From Nucisporomicrobium flavum (lineage in GTDB: Bacteria; Actinomycetota; Actinomycetes; Mycobacteriales; Micromonosporaceae): a stretch of 64,000 nucleotides of DNA. Numbering within the stretch: position 1 is the first letter of the stretch; every line of letters starts with the position of its first letter. Below the pieces are notes generated by a model that worked only from the letters and a program-made list of their open reading frames with translations, was not told where the DNA came from and did not search any database. This document shows, in pieces, positions 23,894 through 33,133 of this stretch. The stretch is taken from NCBI RefSeq assembly GCF_016464385.1, contig NZ_JADMLH010000017.1, forward strand, positions 13,804 to 77,803. Direction: 5' to 3'. A program made the position numbers and the translations under genes.

Positions 23894-25981
23894 TCAGCGC
23901 TGCCGCCCCTCCTGCTCGCTCGCGACGCGGACCAGCTCGACGAGGCCGCCGGCGTACTCTTGGGCCTCGGCGTGCGCCTCGTCGAACGGGGGCTGGAAAC
24001 CGACGCCCTCCCACTCCTGCGTGGCCTCGTTCCAGCGGTCGTTGCCAACCTCGAAGTCCCAGGCGTCGATGCCGAGGTCGTAGTACAGCTGGTCGGCGGA
24101 GTTGCCGGCCGCGGAGTAGAGCACGTCGGCGACCGGCCCGGTGTACGCCGGCCAGGTCACCGTGCCCCGCTCGGCGGAGATGGCGCCCACGATGCGCCGC
24201 GCGCTGTCCAGGAAGAACTTCGACTCGTCGATCGACGGCCGGGGCAGCGTCACCCGCCCGTCCGCCTTGTACGCCCCCGGCGGCCACATGAAGTACCCGC
24301 CGTAGCTGTGCACGTTCATGGCGAACTTGATGTTGGGGTGCGAGCGGGCGAGCGCGACCACGTTCCGGCTCTCCGCCTCGGACAACTCGCCGGTGCCTGC
24401 GTACGTGCCGGACAGGCAGTTGGGGCTGCCGCCGACGTAGCCGTCGAAGTACGAGCCGACCGCGTAGTTGCGGTTGACGTCCACGCCCCACGAGTCCCGG
24501 TAGCGGGGATCACGGGCCGTACCCGTGCAGTGGTTGACCAGGTTCTTGCGCTGGAAGTTGAAGTCGTTGAACGAGTAGTTGGCGCCGTCCGGGTTGACCG
24601 TCGGGATCACGAACACGTCCACCGAGTCCACCAGCGCGCGGGTGGCCGGGTCGGTCGCGTAGTTGGCCAGCAGCCGCTCGGCGAACTCGAGCGTCACCAG
24701 CGGCGTCGCCCACTCCCGCGCGTGCTCCTGCGAATACGCCAGCACGCCGATCTTCGAGCCATCGCGGACCTTGCCGATGCGCAACGCCTGCACGGTCCAG
24801 GGGCGCTTCGACACCTCCGTGCCCTCGAGGCCGTCGTCGAGGCGTACCGGTCCGGCGACCGGCATCGGCAGCCCGGCCGAGCCCTCCTCCACGAACGCGC
24901 GGAACCGCTGCGGGTAGCGCGCCGAGATGAAGGCGGCCACGTCGTCGGTCGTGCTGATCACCTTGCCGCCGGAGTCGGTGGCGAGCCGGACCGTCAGAAC
25001 CCGGTTCCGGTACGTGGCAGCCAGCGGCCGGTCCGGCGCGCCGGGATCGACGGTACGCACCTGCACGCCGTTCATGCCCTGGTCACCGAAGCGGACGGAC
25101 TCCACGACCACCGCGGCGGCGGCCGGGTCACCGAGGTACGCGGACGCCGTACGCCGGTAGCCCTGGGTCCGGTCCGGCAGGTTGATCACGTCGACGAGCG
25201 CCGGGTACTGCCGGGCCAGCCGCCTGATCCGCGCGCTGATGTCGGCCGGCGTCAGGTACGCGTCGACGAAGTCCTTCTGGTAGCCGCCCGGCTGCGCGGG
25301 TGGGGTGGCGTTCGGCCACGGCGCCGGGGTCACGGCGCGCGACGTCCCGCCCAGGCTCGAGGTCGCGGTGACCTGCACGGGGCGCGCGGGCAGCGGCTGC
25401 GGCAGCGCGTAGTGGTACTGGTATTCGCCCGAGTCCTCGAAGCGCACCAGCGGGTACGACCCGGTGGCGCCGTCGGCCGTCCGCCACGTCACCGTGATCT
25501 CGACGTCCGGGTCGTCGGTGGCGGTCGTCGCGACCTGGGTCTGCAGGAACGTGCGCCCGTTGGTGGTCCACCAGTACGCCTGCAGGAACTGCAGCGTGTC
25601 GGCGGCCTGCGCCTCGGCGGCGCCGCGGCTGCGGGCGAGCAGGCGGGCGGCGTCGGACTGCCGCTGGATCAGCTGGACGGGCACGGCCCCGGCGGTGGTC
25701 AGCGCGGCGAACTGCCGGTCGTCCACGACGACGTCGGCCAGCACCGCCCCGGGCACGGTCCGGGGGCGCGCGGCGAGGTCGGCGCCGGACGCGACCAGGC
25801 GCTGCAGCGCGGCCTCATCGGGCAGGCGGAAGCGGACGAGGGCGTGCTCGCCCATGGCCAGCTGCACGGTTTCCGCGGCGGGCGCGGGCGGCGGGGCGGG
25901 CGCGGCGTTCGCCGCGGGTGGGACGAGGGCGGTCGCCACGGTGAGCACCACGGCGGCGGCCGGCCAGCGGAGCCGGATCAT
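23894..25981 (-). CDS. Secreted M14 zinc carboxypeptidase
   Basis: 695 aa. A signal peptide (1-26, ending ANA) leads to a long N-terminal beta-sandwich/propeptide region (30-270). The M14 domain follows with zinc ligands in EHAREW (HxxE) and MNVHSYGGY, and catalytic Glu in AWDFEVGND. The substrate Arg/Asn-Arg motif is DVNRNY. This resembles the large Streptomyces carboxypeptidases of the T/A type. ATG 25981 is set by AGGAGG; an upstream in-frame ATG would bury the signal peptide. The gene lies 53 bases upstream of the EamA gene on the same strand. Confidence 0.9.
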   Translation of the reverse strand: MIRLRWPAAAVVLTVATALVPPAANAAPAPPPAPAAETVQLAMGEHALVRFRLPDEAALQRLVASGADLAARPRTVPGAVLADVVVDDRQFAALTTAGAVPVQLIQRQSDAARLLARSRGAAEAQAADTLQFLQAYWWTTNGRTFLQTQVATTATDDPDVEITVTWRTADGATGSYPLVRFEDSGEYQYHYALPQPLPARPVQVTATSSLGGTSRAVTPAPWPNATPPAQPGGYQKDFVDAYLTPADISARIRRLARQYPALVDVINLPDRTQGYRRTASAYLGDPAAAAVVVESVRFGDQGMNGVQVRTVDPGAPDRPLAATYRNRVLTVRLATDSGGKVISTTDDVAAFISARYPQRFRAFVEEGSAGLPMPVAGPVRLDDGLEGTEVSKRPWTVQALRIGKVRDGSKIGVLAYSQEHAREWATPLVTLEFAERLLANYATDPATRALVDSVDVFVIPTVNPDGANYSFNDFNFQRKNLVNHCTGTARDPRYRDSWGVDVNRNYAVGSYFDGYVGGSPNCLSGTYAGTGELSEAESRNVVALARSHPNIKFAMNVHSYGGYFMWPPGAYKADGRVTLPRPSIDESKFFLDSARRIVGAISAERGTVTWPAYTGPVADVLYSAAGNSADQLYYDLGIDAWDFEVGNDRWNEATQEWEGVGFQPPFDEAHAEAQEYAGGLVELVRVASEQEGRQR

Positions 25982-26063
25982 CGAACCTCCTGCGCCATCG
26001 AAGGATGTCGTTGTCACCCCATCCCACGCACCGGCGGATGTCAACGCAGCGGTATGCGGGGCA

Positions 26064-26092
26064 TTGCGACTATCCGCGTGTCTCGTCACTAT
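26064..26092 (+). promoter_or_regulatory. Predicted promoter of the formaldehyde dehydrogenase-like gene
   Basis: TTGCGA (26064-26069) and CACTAT (26087-26092) are separated by 17 bases, with a start near 26099 and a 67-base leader before ATG 26166. Confidence 0.4.
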
Positions 26093-26165
26093 CGACGGTT
26101 CTCTTTGCCCCGGCGCGCGAGAAACATGGCCGCCAACAGCGTCAGTCGATCCCAGGAGGCGCGAG

Positions 26166-27413
26166 ATGCCAGGCAACAGAGCGGTTGTCTACCAGGGCCC
26201 CGGCGTGGTGGAGGTCCGGGACGGCGACTACCCCACGTACGAGATGAAGGACGGCCCCGGCGTCAACAAGGCGAACGTCGGCCGGCGTACGCCGCACGGC
26301 GCGATCCTCAAGACGGTCGCCACCAACATCTGCGGCAGCGACCAGCACATGGTCCGCGGGCGCACGACCGCGCCGGAGGGGCTGGTGCTCGGCCACGAGA
26401 TCACCGGCGAGGTCGTCGACACCGGGTCCGACGTGGAGTTCATCAAGGTGGGCGACGTGTGTTCGGTGCCGTTCAACATCTCCTGCGGGCGCTGCCGCAA
26501 CTGCAAGGAGCGCAGGACGGGCGTGTGCCTCAACGTGAACCCGGACCGGCCGGGGTCGGCGTACGGCTACGTCGACATGGGCGGCTGGGTCGGCGGGCAG
26601 GCGGAGTACGTCATGGTGCCGTACGCCGACTGGAACCTGCTCAAGTTCCCCGACCGCGACCAGGCCATGGAGAAGATCCTCGACCTGGCCATGCTCGCCG
26701 ACATCTTCCCCACCGGGTACCACGGTTGCGTCACCGCGGGGGTCACCACCGGCTCGACCGTCTACATCGCGGGCGCGGGCCCGGTCGGGCTGGCCGCCGC
26801 GACGTCGGCGTTCCTGCTCGGCGCGGCCGTGGTGATCGTCGGCGACCTCAACAAGGAACGGCTGGAGCAGGCGCACAGCTTCGGCTGCGAGACCGTCGAC
26901 GTGTCCGCCGGCGACCCGGTCGAGCAGGTGCAGCAGATCCTCGGTCACGACGCGCCGGCGATCGGCCAGCCGCTGGTCGACGCCGCCGTCGACGCCGTGG
27001 GCTTCGAGGCCCGCGGGCACGGCGAGAACGCGCAGACGGAGATGCCCGCGACCGTGCTCAACTCGCTGATGGACCTGACCCGGGCGGGCGGCGCGATCGG
27101 CGTGCCCGGCCTCTACGTCACCGGCGACCCGGGCGGCGTGGACGAGGCGGCCAAGCAGGGCTCGCTGTCCATCCGGCTCGGCCTCGGGTGGGCCAAGTCG
27201 CACTCGTTCGTCACCGGCCAGTGCCCGGTGATGAAGTACAACCGCGAGCTGATGATGGCGATCCTGCACGACCGGGTGCAGATCGCGAAGAACGTCAACG
27301 CCACCGCGATCCCGCTGGACGAGGCCCCGGAGGGCTACCGCGACTTCGACCAGGGCGCGGCCCGCAAGTACGTCCTCGACCCGCACGGCATGGTGGGTCG
27401 CCGAGCCGCCTGA
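26166..27413 (+). CDS. fdhA: Zinc alcohol dehydrogenase, glutathione-independent formaldehyde dehydrogenase-like
   Basis: 415 aa MDR enzyme. Catalytic zinc ligands are in TNICGSDQH (Cys56) and GHE (77-78). The structural zinc has four cysteines (107, 110, 113, 121). The NAD motif is GAGPVGLAAA near 199. Length, the EFIKVGDVCSVPFN region and the DPGGVDEAAKQG insertion fit the Pseudomonas FdhA (formaldehyde dismutase / glutathione-independent dehydrogenase) group. CCCAGGAGG precedes the ATG. It is monocistronic, bounded by a strong terminator. Formaldehyde as substrate is inferred from family. Confidence 0.88.
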   Translation: MPGNRAVVYQGPGVVEVRDGDYPTYEMKDGPGVNKANVGRRTPHGAILKTVATNICGSDQHMVRGRTTAPEGLVLGHEITGEVVDTGSDVEFIKVGDVCSVPFNISCGRCRNCKERRTGVCLNVNPDRPGSAYGYVDMGGWVGGQAEYVMVPYADWNLLKFPDRDQAMEKILDLAMLADIFPTGYHGCVTAGVTTGSTVYIAGAGPVGLAAATSAFLLGAAVVIVGDLNKERLEQAHSFGCETVDVSAGDPVEQVQQILGHDAPAIGQPLVDAAVDAVGFEARGHGENAQTEMPATVLNSLMDLTRAGGAIGVPGLYVTGDPGGVDEAAKQGSLSIRLGLGWAKSHSFVTGQCPVMKYNRELMMAILHDRVQIAKNVNATAIPLDEAPEGYRDFDQGAARKYVLDPHGMVGRRAA

Positions 27414-27420
27414 CCACCCG

Positions 27421-27450
27421 GCTGCCGCGCCGGCCCTCCGGCGCGGCAGC
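27421..27450. terminator. Bidirectional terminator hairpin
   Basis: GCTGCCGCGCCGG (27421-27433) and CCGGCGCGGCAGC (27438-27450) form a perfect 13-bp stem with a CCCT loop. It lies between the convergent formaldehyde dehydrogenase-like gene and the small zinc-ribbon gene. Confidence 0.88.
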
Positions 27451-27464
27451 ACGCGGGGTCCGCC

Positions 27465-27683
27465 TCAGGCCCGGTCCGCCGGCCGGTCCCAGCCGTCGCA
27501 GGCGTCGGCCGGTTCCTCCGCGAGCAGGTCGAACAGGTCGGGCCCGACATGACCGGTGTCGACCGAGCGTGCGGTCAGCCCGAGCTGGGCGGCACAGTCG
27601 CGGCCGAACCCCTTGACCATCCGGTCGGCACGGGTCAGGTGCCCGCAGCGCGGGCACCTGCGCATCTCCACGGGTACGGCCAT
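27465..27683 (-). CDS. Small zinc-ribbon protein (DUF6011-like)
   Basis: 72 aa. CPRCGHLTRADRMVKGFGRDC (residues 10-30) gives a CxxC...C zinc-binding site of the type found in DUF6011-like proteins. The remainder is acidic and contains VGPDLFDLLAEEP. GGGAGC precedes ATG 27683. It lies 27 bases beyond the terminator-side chemoreceptor gene stop and is read leftward. Function unknown; possibly nucleic-acid binding. Confidence 0.7.
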   Translation of the reverse strand: MAVPVEMRRCPRCGHLTRADRMVKGFGRDCAAQLGLTARSVDTGHVGPDLFDLLAEEPADACDGWDRPADRA

Positions 27684-27710
27684 GCTCCCAGTATCGGACG
27701 GTCCGCCGGC

Positions 27711-29327
27711 TCACACCCGGAACGTGCCGACCAGCTGCTGCAGTTCGCCGGACATCCGGGCCAGGTCGCGGGCCGCGCGCTGGGACTCCCCGACGCTCTC
27801 GGTGGTCACCCGGGTCGCCGTGGCGAGCGTCTCGATCCCCCCGGCGATGTGGTTGACCCCGCCGGCCGCCTCGCTGACGCCGCGGCTCATCTCGCCGGTG
27901 GTGGCGGTCTGCTCCTCGACGGCGGTGGCGATCGTGGTCTGGTAGTCGCTGATCCGGTCGATGATCTCACCGATCCCCGCGATGGCGGTGTCGGTGTCCG
28001 CCTGGATCGCCGTCACCCGGGCGCTGATGTCCTCGGTGGCCTTGGCGGTCTCCTGGGCCAGGTCCTTGACCTCGCTGGCGACCACCGCGAAGCCCTTGCC
28101 GGCGTCACCGGCCCGTGCGGCCTCGATCGTGGCGTTCAGGGCCAGCAGGTTGGTCTGTTCCGCGATCGAAGTGATCAGCTTGACCACGTTGCCGATCTCG
28201 GCGGAGGACGTGCCGAGGCTGGCGACGGTCGTGTTCGTCGTCCGGGCCATCGTCACCGCCTCGCCGGCGACCCGGGCGGCCTGGTTGGCGTTCTCGGCGA
28301 TCTCCCGGATGGACGCGCTCATCTCCTCGGACCCGGCCGAGACGGTCTCCACGTTGCGGCGGATCTGCTCCGCGGCGGCCGCGACGTTGCCCGCCTGGCT
28401 GCTCGACTGCTCCGCGCTCCCGGCGATCTGCGTGCTGGCGGTCGAGAGCTGCTCCGCAGCGGCGGCCAGCGACTGCGATGCCTGGCCCAGCGACTGGACG
28501 GTGTCGCGCATGTTTCCGGTGGCCCGGTTCAGGGCGCCGGCCATCGTGCCCACCTCGTCGCGGGAGCGCACCGGGACCGTACCGGTGAGATCGCCCTCGG
28601 CGACCCGGATCAGCGTGGCGCTGACCTGCCCCAGCGGCCCGGTGATCCGCCGGACCGTCACCCAGCCCAGCAGCGCGGCCACCGCCAGCCCGACCGTCAG
28701 ACAGATGATCATGGTCGTCCGGCTGGTGCGGTAGGCGTCGGTCGTCGCGGAGGCCGCGTCCGCGGCGCTGTCGGCCTCGAATCGGGCGAGGGCGTCCAAA
28801 GCGCCGTTCACCTGGTCGATCACCGCCACGGTGCCGTCGTACGCCTTGTCGAACGCGGCCGGGTCGTCCCCCAGGACCGCGGGAACGAGCCGGGTGTCGC
28901 GGGCGGTGTTGAAGGCGGTCAGGCCCTGCTTCAGGGCGGTCATCGGCGACTGCTGCGCGGGCTCGAGGCCCAGTGCCGCATAGTCGTCCACCCCGGCCTG
29001 CACCAGCGACGCCGACTGCTTGGCCGAGCTCAGCCGTTCCTGGGTTTCGGAGGCCTCGGCGGAGATGTTGGCCATGGCCAGGTCGAACAGCTCGTCGTCG
29101 AACGAGCCTTGCGCGGCGGCGAGGGCGGCGGACGGCTTGAGGTTCTCCTCGTAGATCTCGATCGCGTTGGCGTTCGCCTTGCTCAGCGCGACGAGACCCA
29201 CGGCGGCCACCACGCCGCCGGCCAGCAGGGACACGAGCAGAGCCAGGCTGATCTTCACGCCGACGCCGAGGTTGCCGAACCAGCTTCCCGTCGTGCCGTT
29301 CTCCGCTGCCGACCGCCGTCGTGCCAT
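27711..29327 (-). CDS. Methyl-accepting chemotaxis protein (first of tandem pair)
   Basis: 538 aa. TM1 (25-48), a helical extracytoplasmic sensor domain (50-203), TM2 (204-225), HAMP (about 226-280) and the signalling domain with the conserved hairpin tip EQTNLLALNATIEAARAG. It senses a chemical cue and controls CheA. Start ATG 29327 is set by CCCGGAGGAAACAG; an upstream ATG would add 13 residues before it. It is paralogous to the next gene, with most divergence in the sensor domain. A GCCGATAG box upstream suggests transcription by a motility sigma factor. No cheA/cheW lies in the window. Confidence 0.93.
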   Translation of the reverse strand: MARRRSAAENGTTGSWFGNLGVGVKISLALLVSLLAGGVVAAVGLVALSKANANAIEIYEENLKPSAALAAAQGSFDDELFDLAMANISAEASETQERLSSAKQSASLVQAGVDDYAALGLEPAQQSPMTALKQGLTAFNTARDTRLVPAVLGDDPAAFDKAYDGTVAVIDQVNGALDALARFEADSAADAASATTDAYRTSRTTMIICLTVGLAVAALLGWVTVRRITGPLGQVSATLIRVAEGDLTGTVPVRSRDEVGTMAGALNRATGNMRDTVQSLGQASQSLAAAAEQLSTASTQIAGSAEQSSSQAGNVAAAAEQIRRNVETVSAGSEEMSASIREIAENANQAARVAGEAVTMARTTNTTVASLGTSSAEIGNVVKLITSIAEQTNLLALNATIEAARAGDAGKGFAVVASEVKDLAQETAKATEDISARVTAIQADTDTAIAGIGEIIDRISDYQTTIATAVEEQTATTGEMSRGVSEAAGGVNHIAGGIETLATATRVTTESVGESQRAARDLARMSGELQQLVGTFRV

Positions 29328-29377
29328 CTGTTTCCTCCGGGTTCCCCGCCGCACAGGCTTGATCAATGTCAGCCTGC

Positions 29378-29385
29378 CTATCGGC
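29378..29385 (-). promoter_or_regulatory. FliA-type -10 element upstream of the first chemoreceptor
   Basis: GCCGATAG on the minus strand, 50 bases before ATG 29327. It is identical to the box upstream of the second chemoreceptor. No CTCA-like -35 is found at 15-17 bases, so the promoter is only half-supported. Confidence 0.4.
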
Positions 29386-29461
29386 GCGAGTCTCCGCAGG
29401 GAAATGTCACTCCTCGTTCTGCTCCGGCGGTCTCACCCGCTCGGTTGCCACCCCGTTGCGG

Positions 29462-31087
29462 TCATACCCGGAAGGTGGTCACCAGGGCCTGAAGCTCGGC
29501 CGACATGCGCGCGAGCTCGCCGGCCGCGCGCTGCGAGTCGCCGACGCTCTCGGTCGTCAGGCGGGTCGCCCCGGCGAGTGTCCCGATGCCGTCGGCGATC
29601 TGACCGATCCCGGCGGCCGCCTCGCCGACGCCCCGGTTCATCTCGCCGGTGGTCGCCGTCTGCTCCTCGACCGCGGCGGCGATCGTGGTCTGGTAGTCGC
29701 TGATCCGGGAGATGATCTCGCCGATCTCCCCGATCGCGGTGATCGCCGTGCCGGTGTCCGCCTGGATGGCGGTCACCCGGGTGCCGATGTCCTCGGTGGC
29801 CTTGGCGGTCTCCTGCGCCAGGTCCTTGACCTCGCTGGCGACCACGGCGAAGCCCTTGCCGGCGTCGCCCGCGCGGGCCGCCTCGATCGTGGCGTTGAGC
29901 GCCAGCAGGTTGGTCTGCTCGGCGATCGCCGTGATGAGCTTGACGACGTTGCCGATCTCCGCCGACGAGGTACCCAGCTTGGCGACCGTCTCGTTCGTGG
30001 TGGCGGCCATCGTCACGGCCTCGCCGGCGACAGCGGCGGCCTGGTACGCGTTCTCGGCGATCTCGCGGACGGAGGCGCCCATCTGCTCCGAGCCGGCCGC
30101 GACGGTCTCCACGTTGGCGCGGATCTGCTCCGCGGCGGCCGCCACGCCGTCGGCCTGGGTGCTGGACCGCTCCGCGTTGCCCGCGATCTGGTCGCTGGTC
30201 GCCGACAGCTCCTCCGCCGCGGCGGCCAGCGACTGGGAGGCCAGGCCCAGCGACTGCACGGTGTCGCGCATGTTCGCGGTGGCCCGGTTCACCGCGGCCG
30301 CCATCATCCCGACCTCGTCACGCGAGCGGACGGGCACCGTACCGGTGAGGTCGCCGTCGGCCACCCGTGCCAGCGTGGCGCTGACCTGGCGCAGCGGCCC
30401 GGTGATGCGCCGGACCGTCAGCCATCCCAGCAGCGCCGCCACGGCGAAGCCGGCGACCAGGCACCCGAGCATCAGCGTGCGGCTGCTGCGGTACGCGTCG
30501 CCCGTCGCGGCGGTGGCCCGCTGGGCGTTGGCGGCCTCGAACTCGCGCAGCGCGTCGAAGTCGGCGTTCACCTGCTTCGCGAGGGGCTCGACGACGGTCT
30601 CGTACCCGTGCTCGAAGGTGTCGCCGTCGCCGGCCAGCGCGGCCGGTACGAGCTGGGCGTCGCGGGCGCTGTTGAAGGCGAGCAGGTCCTTCTCGAGGCG
30701 GGCGATCAGCTGACCCTTCGTGCCCTGCAGCCCCAGCGACTTGTAGGTGTAGACGCCCGCCGCCAGGGCCGTGGCGGCACGCCGGGCCTCGGCGACCTTC
30801 GCCTCGGACTCGGGCCGCTCGTCCGACACGGTCGCCAGGGCGAGCATGAACTGCTCGTCGTCGAAGGAGCCCTGGGCGGCGGCGAGGGCGGCGGAGGGCT
30901 TCAGGTTCTCCTCGTAGATGGCGTGGGCGTTCGCGTTGGCCGTACCGAGCGCCAGCAGGCCCACGGCCGCGACCACGCCGCCGGCCAGCAGCGACACGAC
31001 GAGCGCCAGGCCGATCTTGACACCGACGCGGAGGTTCGCGATCCAGCCGCCGTGTTCGCCGTCCGCCGTACGTGCCCGTCGTGCCAT
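29462..31087 (-). CDS. Methyl-accepting chemotaxis protein (second of tandem pair)
   Basis: 541 aa, same layout as its neighbour: TM1 near 22-45, sensor bundle 47-200, TM2 near 203-225, HAMP, and a signalling domain containing EQTNLLALNATIEAARAG. The signalling halves of the two proteins are nearly identical, while the sensor domains differ (for example DARETVEP-like versus TYGTVAVID-like stretches). This indicates duplication followed by sensor divergence. ATG 31087 follows GGAGGGG. A CTCA-N16-GCCGATAG promoter lies upstream. Confidence 0.93.
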   Translation of the reverse strand: MARRARTADGEHGGWIANLRVGVKIGLALVVSLLAGGVVAAVGLLALGTANANAHAIYEENLKPSAALAAAQGSFDDEQFMLALATVSDERPESEAKVAEARRAATALAAGVYTYKSLGLQGTKGQLIARLEKDLLAFNSARDAQLVPAALAGDGDTFEHGYETVVEPLAKQVNADFDALREFEAANAQRATAATGDAYRSSRTLMLGCLVAGFAVAALLGWLTVRRITGPLRQVSATLARVADGDLTGTVPVRSRDEVGMMAAAVNRATANMRDTVQSLGLASQSLAAAAEELSATSDQIAGNAERSSTQADGVAAAAEQIRANVETVAAGSEQMGASVREIAENAYQAAAVAGEAVTMAATTNETVAKLGTSSAEIGNVVKLITAIAEQTNLLALNATIEAARAGDAGKGFAVVASEVKDLAQETAKATEDIGTRVTAIQADTGTAITAIGEIGEIISRISDYQTTIAAAVEEQTATTGEMNRGVGEAAAGIGQIADGIGTLAGATRLTTESVGDSQRAAGELARMSAELQALVTTFRV

Positions 31088-31127
31088 CGATGCCCCTCCG
31101 GTGGGTCCCACGTGGATGTGAGCGTCC

Positions 31128-31155
31128 CTATCGGCGGGCGGGTGAGCCGGTTGAG
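31128..31155 (-). promoter_or_regulatory. FliA-type promoter of the second chemoreceptor
   Basis: On the minus strand CTCA (31155-31152) is followed after 16 bases by GCCGATAG (31135-31128). This matches the CTCA-N15/17-GCCGA form I recall for the Actinoplanes motility sigma factor. Predicted start near 31121, 34 bases before the ATG. Confidence 0.62.
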
Positions 31156-31168
31156 GCTTGGTGATCTT

Positions 31169-31816
31169 TCAGGTGCCGGCCAGGCCTGTGCGGTACGCGT
31201 ACACGACGGCCTGCACGCGGGTCTTCAGCCCGAGCTTCATGAGGATGCGCGACAGGTGCGTCTTGACGGTCGCCTCCCCCAGGTACATCCGCGCGGCGAT
31301 CTCGGCGTTGGTCAGCCCCTCGGCGAGCAGCCGCAGGACTTCTTGTTCCCGGGGCGTGAGCTGCTCGAGCGCCGGACCGGGCGGGGCCGGCGGCTCCTGG
31401 CCGGCGAACGCGGCGATCACGCGCAGGGTGACGGCCGGATCCAGCAGGCCCTTCCCGGCCGCGACCGTGCGGACCGCCTCCACCAGCTGCTCCGGCGGCG
31501 CCACCTTGAGCAGGAAGCCGCTCACCCCGGCGCGCAGCGCGGCCGCCACGTGCTCGTCCTCGTCGAAGGTGGTGAGGATGACGACCTTGCTGTCCGGGAA
31601 CTCGGCGCAGATCCGCCGGGCGGCGGTCAGGCCGTCCATCCGGGCCATCCGGACGTCCATCAGCACCACGTCCGGTCGCAGCCTCCCGACCAGGGCGGCC
31701 GCCTCGTCGCCGTCGGCGGCCTCGCCCACCACCTCGATGTCGTCCTCGCCGCTGAGCACCATCCGCAGCCCGACCCGGATCATCGCCTCGTCGTCGACGA
31801 GCGCCACCCGGATCAC
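31169..31816 (-). CDS. NarL/LuxR-type response regulator
   Basis: 215 aa. The receiver domain (1-118) has the acidic pair in LVDDEAM, phospho-acceptor Asp in VVLMDVRMARMDG (about 54), Thr in ILTTFDED and Lys in FLLKVAPP. The LuxR helix-turn-helix (about 148-210) has LTPREQEVLRLLAEGLTNAEIA and VKTHLSRILMKLGLKTR. The GTG start overlaps the stop of the histidine kinase (GTGA), so the pair is co-translated. Targets unknown. Confidence 0.93.
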   Translation of the reverse strand: MIRVALVDDEAMIRVGLRMVLSGEDDIEVVGEAADGDEAAALVGRLRPDVVLMDVRMARMDGLTAARRICAEFPDSKVVILTTFDEDEHVAAALRAGVSGFLLKVAPPEQLVEAVRTVAAGKGLLDPAVTLRVIAAFAGQEPPAPPGPALEQLTPREQEVLRLLAEGLTNAEIAARMYLGEATVKTHLSRILMKLGLKTRVQAVVYAYRTGLAGT

Positions 31817-32955
31817 GACGCCACCTGGCCGAGGGGGAAGGTCGCGCGGACCGCGAAACCGCCGTCCGGTTCGGGACCGGCGCGCAGGGAGCCCCGGAAC
31901 AGCGACACCCGTTCGCGCATGCCGACCAGCCCGTGACCACCGTGGCCCGGCTCCTCGGCCGGCGCGGTGCCGGGGTCGTTCACCACGGACAGCGACACCT
32001 GCCCGGTGCCGTACGCGATCCGTACCCGCGTGGGCACCGGCCCGCTGTGGCGCAGCACGTTCGTCAGCGCCTCCTGCAGCACCCGGTACGCCGAGGCGTC
32101 CAGCAGCCGCGGCACGCCGGAGCGCTCGCCGGCCACCTCCAGCTCGACCGGCAGGCCGGCCGCCCGTACCTCGCCGACCAGGTCCGCGGCCCGGCCCAGC
32201 GACGGCTCCGGGGCCGGTGTGCCCGCGGCCCGCTCGCGGAGAATGCCGACCAGCCCGCGCATCTCCTCCACCGACTGCCGGCCGAGCCGTTCCAGGTTGT
32301 GCACGATCTCGCGGTGCTCCGGGTCGTCGAGCATCCGGCGCAGTCCGCCGAGCTGCAGGGTCATCACGCTCACCGAGTGGGCTACCGCGTCGTGCACCTC
32401 ACGGGCGATGCGGGTGCGCTCGGAGGCCACCGCGGCGTGCGCGTTGCGTTCCCGCTCGGCGTCCAGGGCCGCCGCGAGCCGGGTCAGTTCGGCCGCCCGC
32501 TCGCCGTTGATCCGGCTCTGCAGGCCGAGCGCCCAGCCGGGCAGCAGGATGGCCGGCTGGAAGATGGCCTCCCAGGCGGACTGGCCGGCCAGCAGCGAGG
32601 TCGCGACCCCGGCCGCCATGGCCGCGGCCAGCGCGATGCCGGACCGCCGCGGCGGCAGCCGCCAGCCGGACCAGGCGGTCACGCCGATGAGCCCGATCAG
32701 CCCGGCGCCGCCGATGTCCGGCGCGCCGACCAGCAGCCCGAGCGGGAAGCAGGCGGCGGCGATCAGCGCGCCCGCGAGCGGGAGCCGGGCGGCCAGCACG
32801 ATGCCCGCGCCGAGCAGCAGCCCGGGCACCAGCACCGCGGCCCGGTGCGCGGCGAAGGCGTCGTCGAGGCCCACCTCCGCGATCGCCAGGAGGCCGACGA
32901 CCGGGCCGAGGACCAGCGGCACGACGCGCGGGTCGCGCCATCTCAGAGGGGTCAC
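31813..32955 (-). CDS. Sensor histidine kinase (HisKA_3 type)
   Basis: 380 aa. Four or five N-terminal helices (about 12-140) form a membrane sensor without an obvious extracellular domain. A short coiled coil is followed by the dimerisation/phospho-acceptor helix EVHDAVAHSVSVM (His in REVHD) and a HATPase_c domain with LQEALTNVLRHS and GGHGLVGMRERV. Partner of the response regulator just downstream. Start GTG 32955 has a weak ribosome site. Divergent from a small membrane protein. Confidence 0.92.
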   Translation of the reverse strand: MTPLRWRDPRVVPLVLGPVVGLLAIAEVGLDDAFAAHRAAVLVPGLLLGAGIVLAARLPLAGALIAAACFPLGLLVGAPDIGGAGLIGLIGVTAWSGWRLPPRRSGIALAAAMAAGVATSLLAGQSAWEAIFQPAILLPGWALGLQSRINGERAAELTRLAAALDAERERNAHAAVASERTRIAREVHDAVAHSVSVMTLQLGGLRRMLDDPEHREIVHNLERLGRQSVEEMRGLVGILRERAAGTPAPEPSLGRAADLVGEVRAAGLPVELEVAGERSGVPRLLDASAYRVLQEALTNVLRHSGPVPTRVRIAYGTGQVSLSVVNDPGTAPAEEPGHGGHGLVGMRERVSLFRGSLRAGPEPDGGFAVRATFPLGQVAS

Positions 32956-33133
32956 GCCTGCCGATCGTACGGACGCCGCGGGGCCGCCGAGTCCGCCTAA
33001 CGACGGACCCCGCCGGTAGCCGGTTCGGGGGAACGAGCAGGTCAGGGACGGTACGCCTCGGCGGACGCGGCGGCGGCGGCGGGATCGGCAGGGTGGTCCT
33101 CGTCAACCACGGCACCACGAACGGAGCACCACA

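Noticed and set aside
23873..26165. Long plus-strand open frame opposite the M14 carboxypeptidase
   Set aside because: Same type of antisense shadow; it has no recognisable domain, whereas the minus strand has a signal peptide and zinc motifs.
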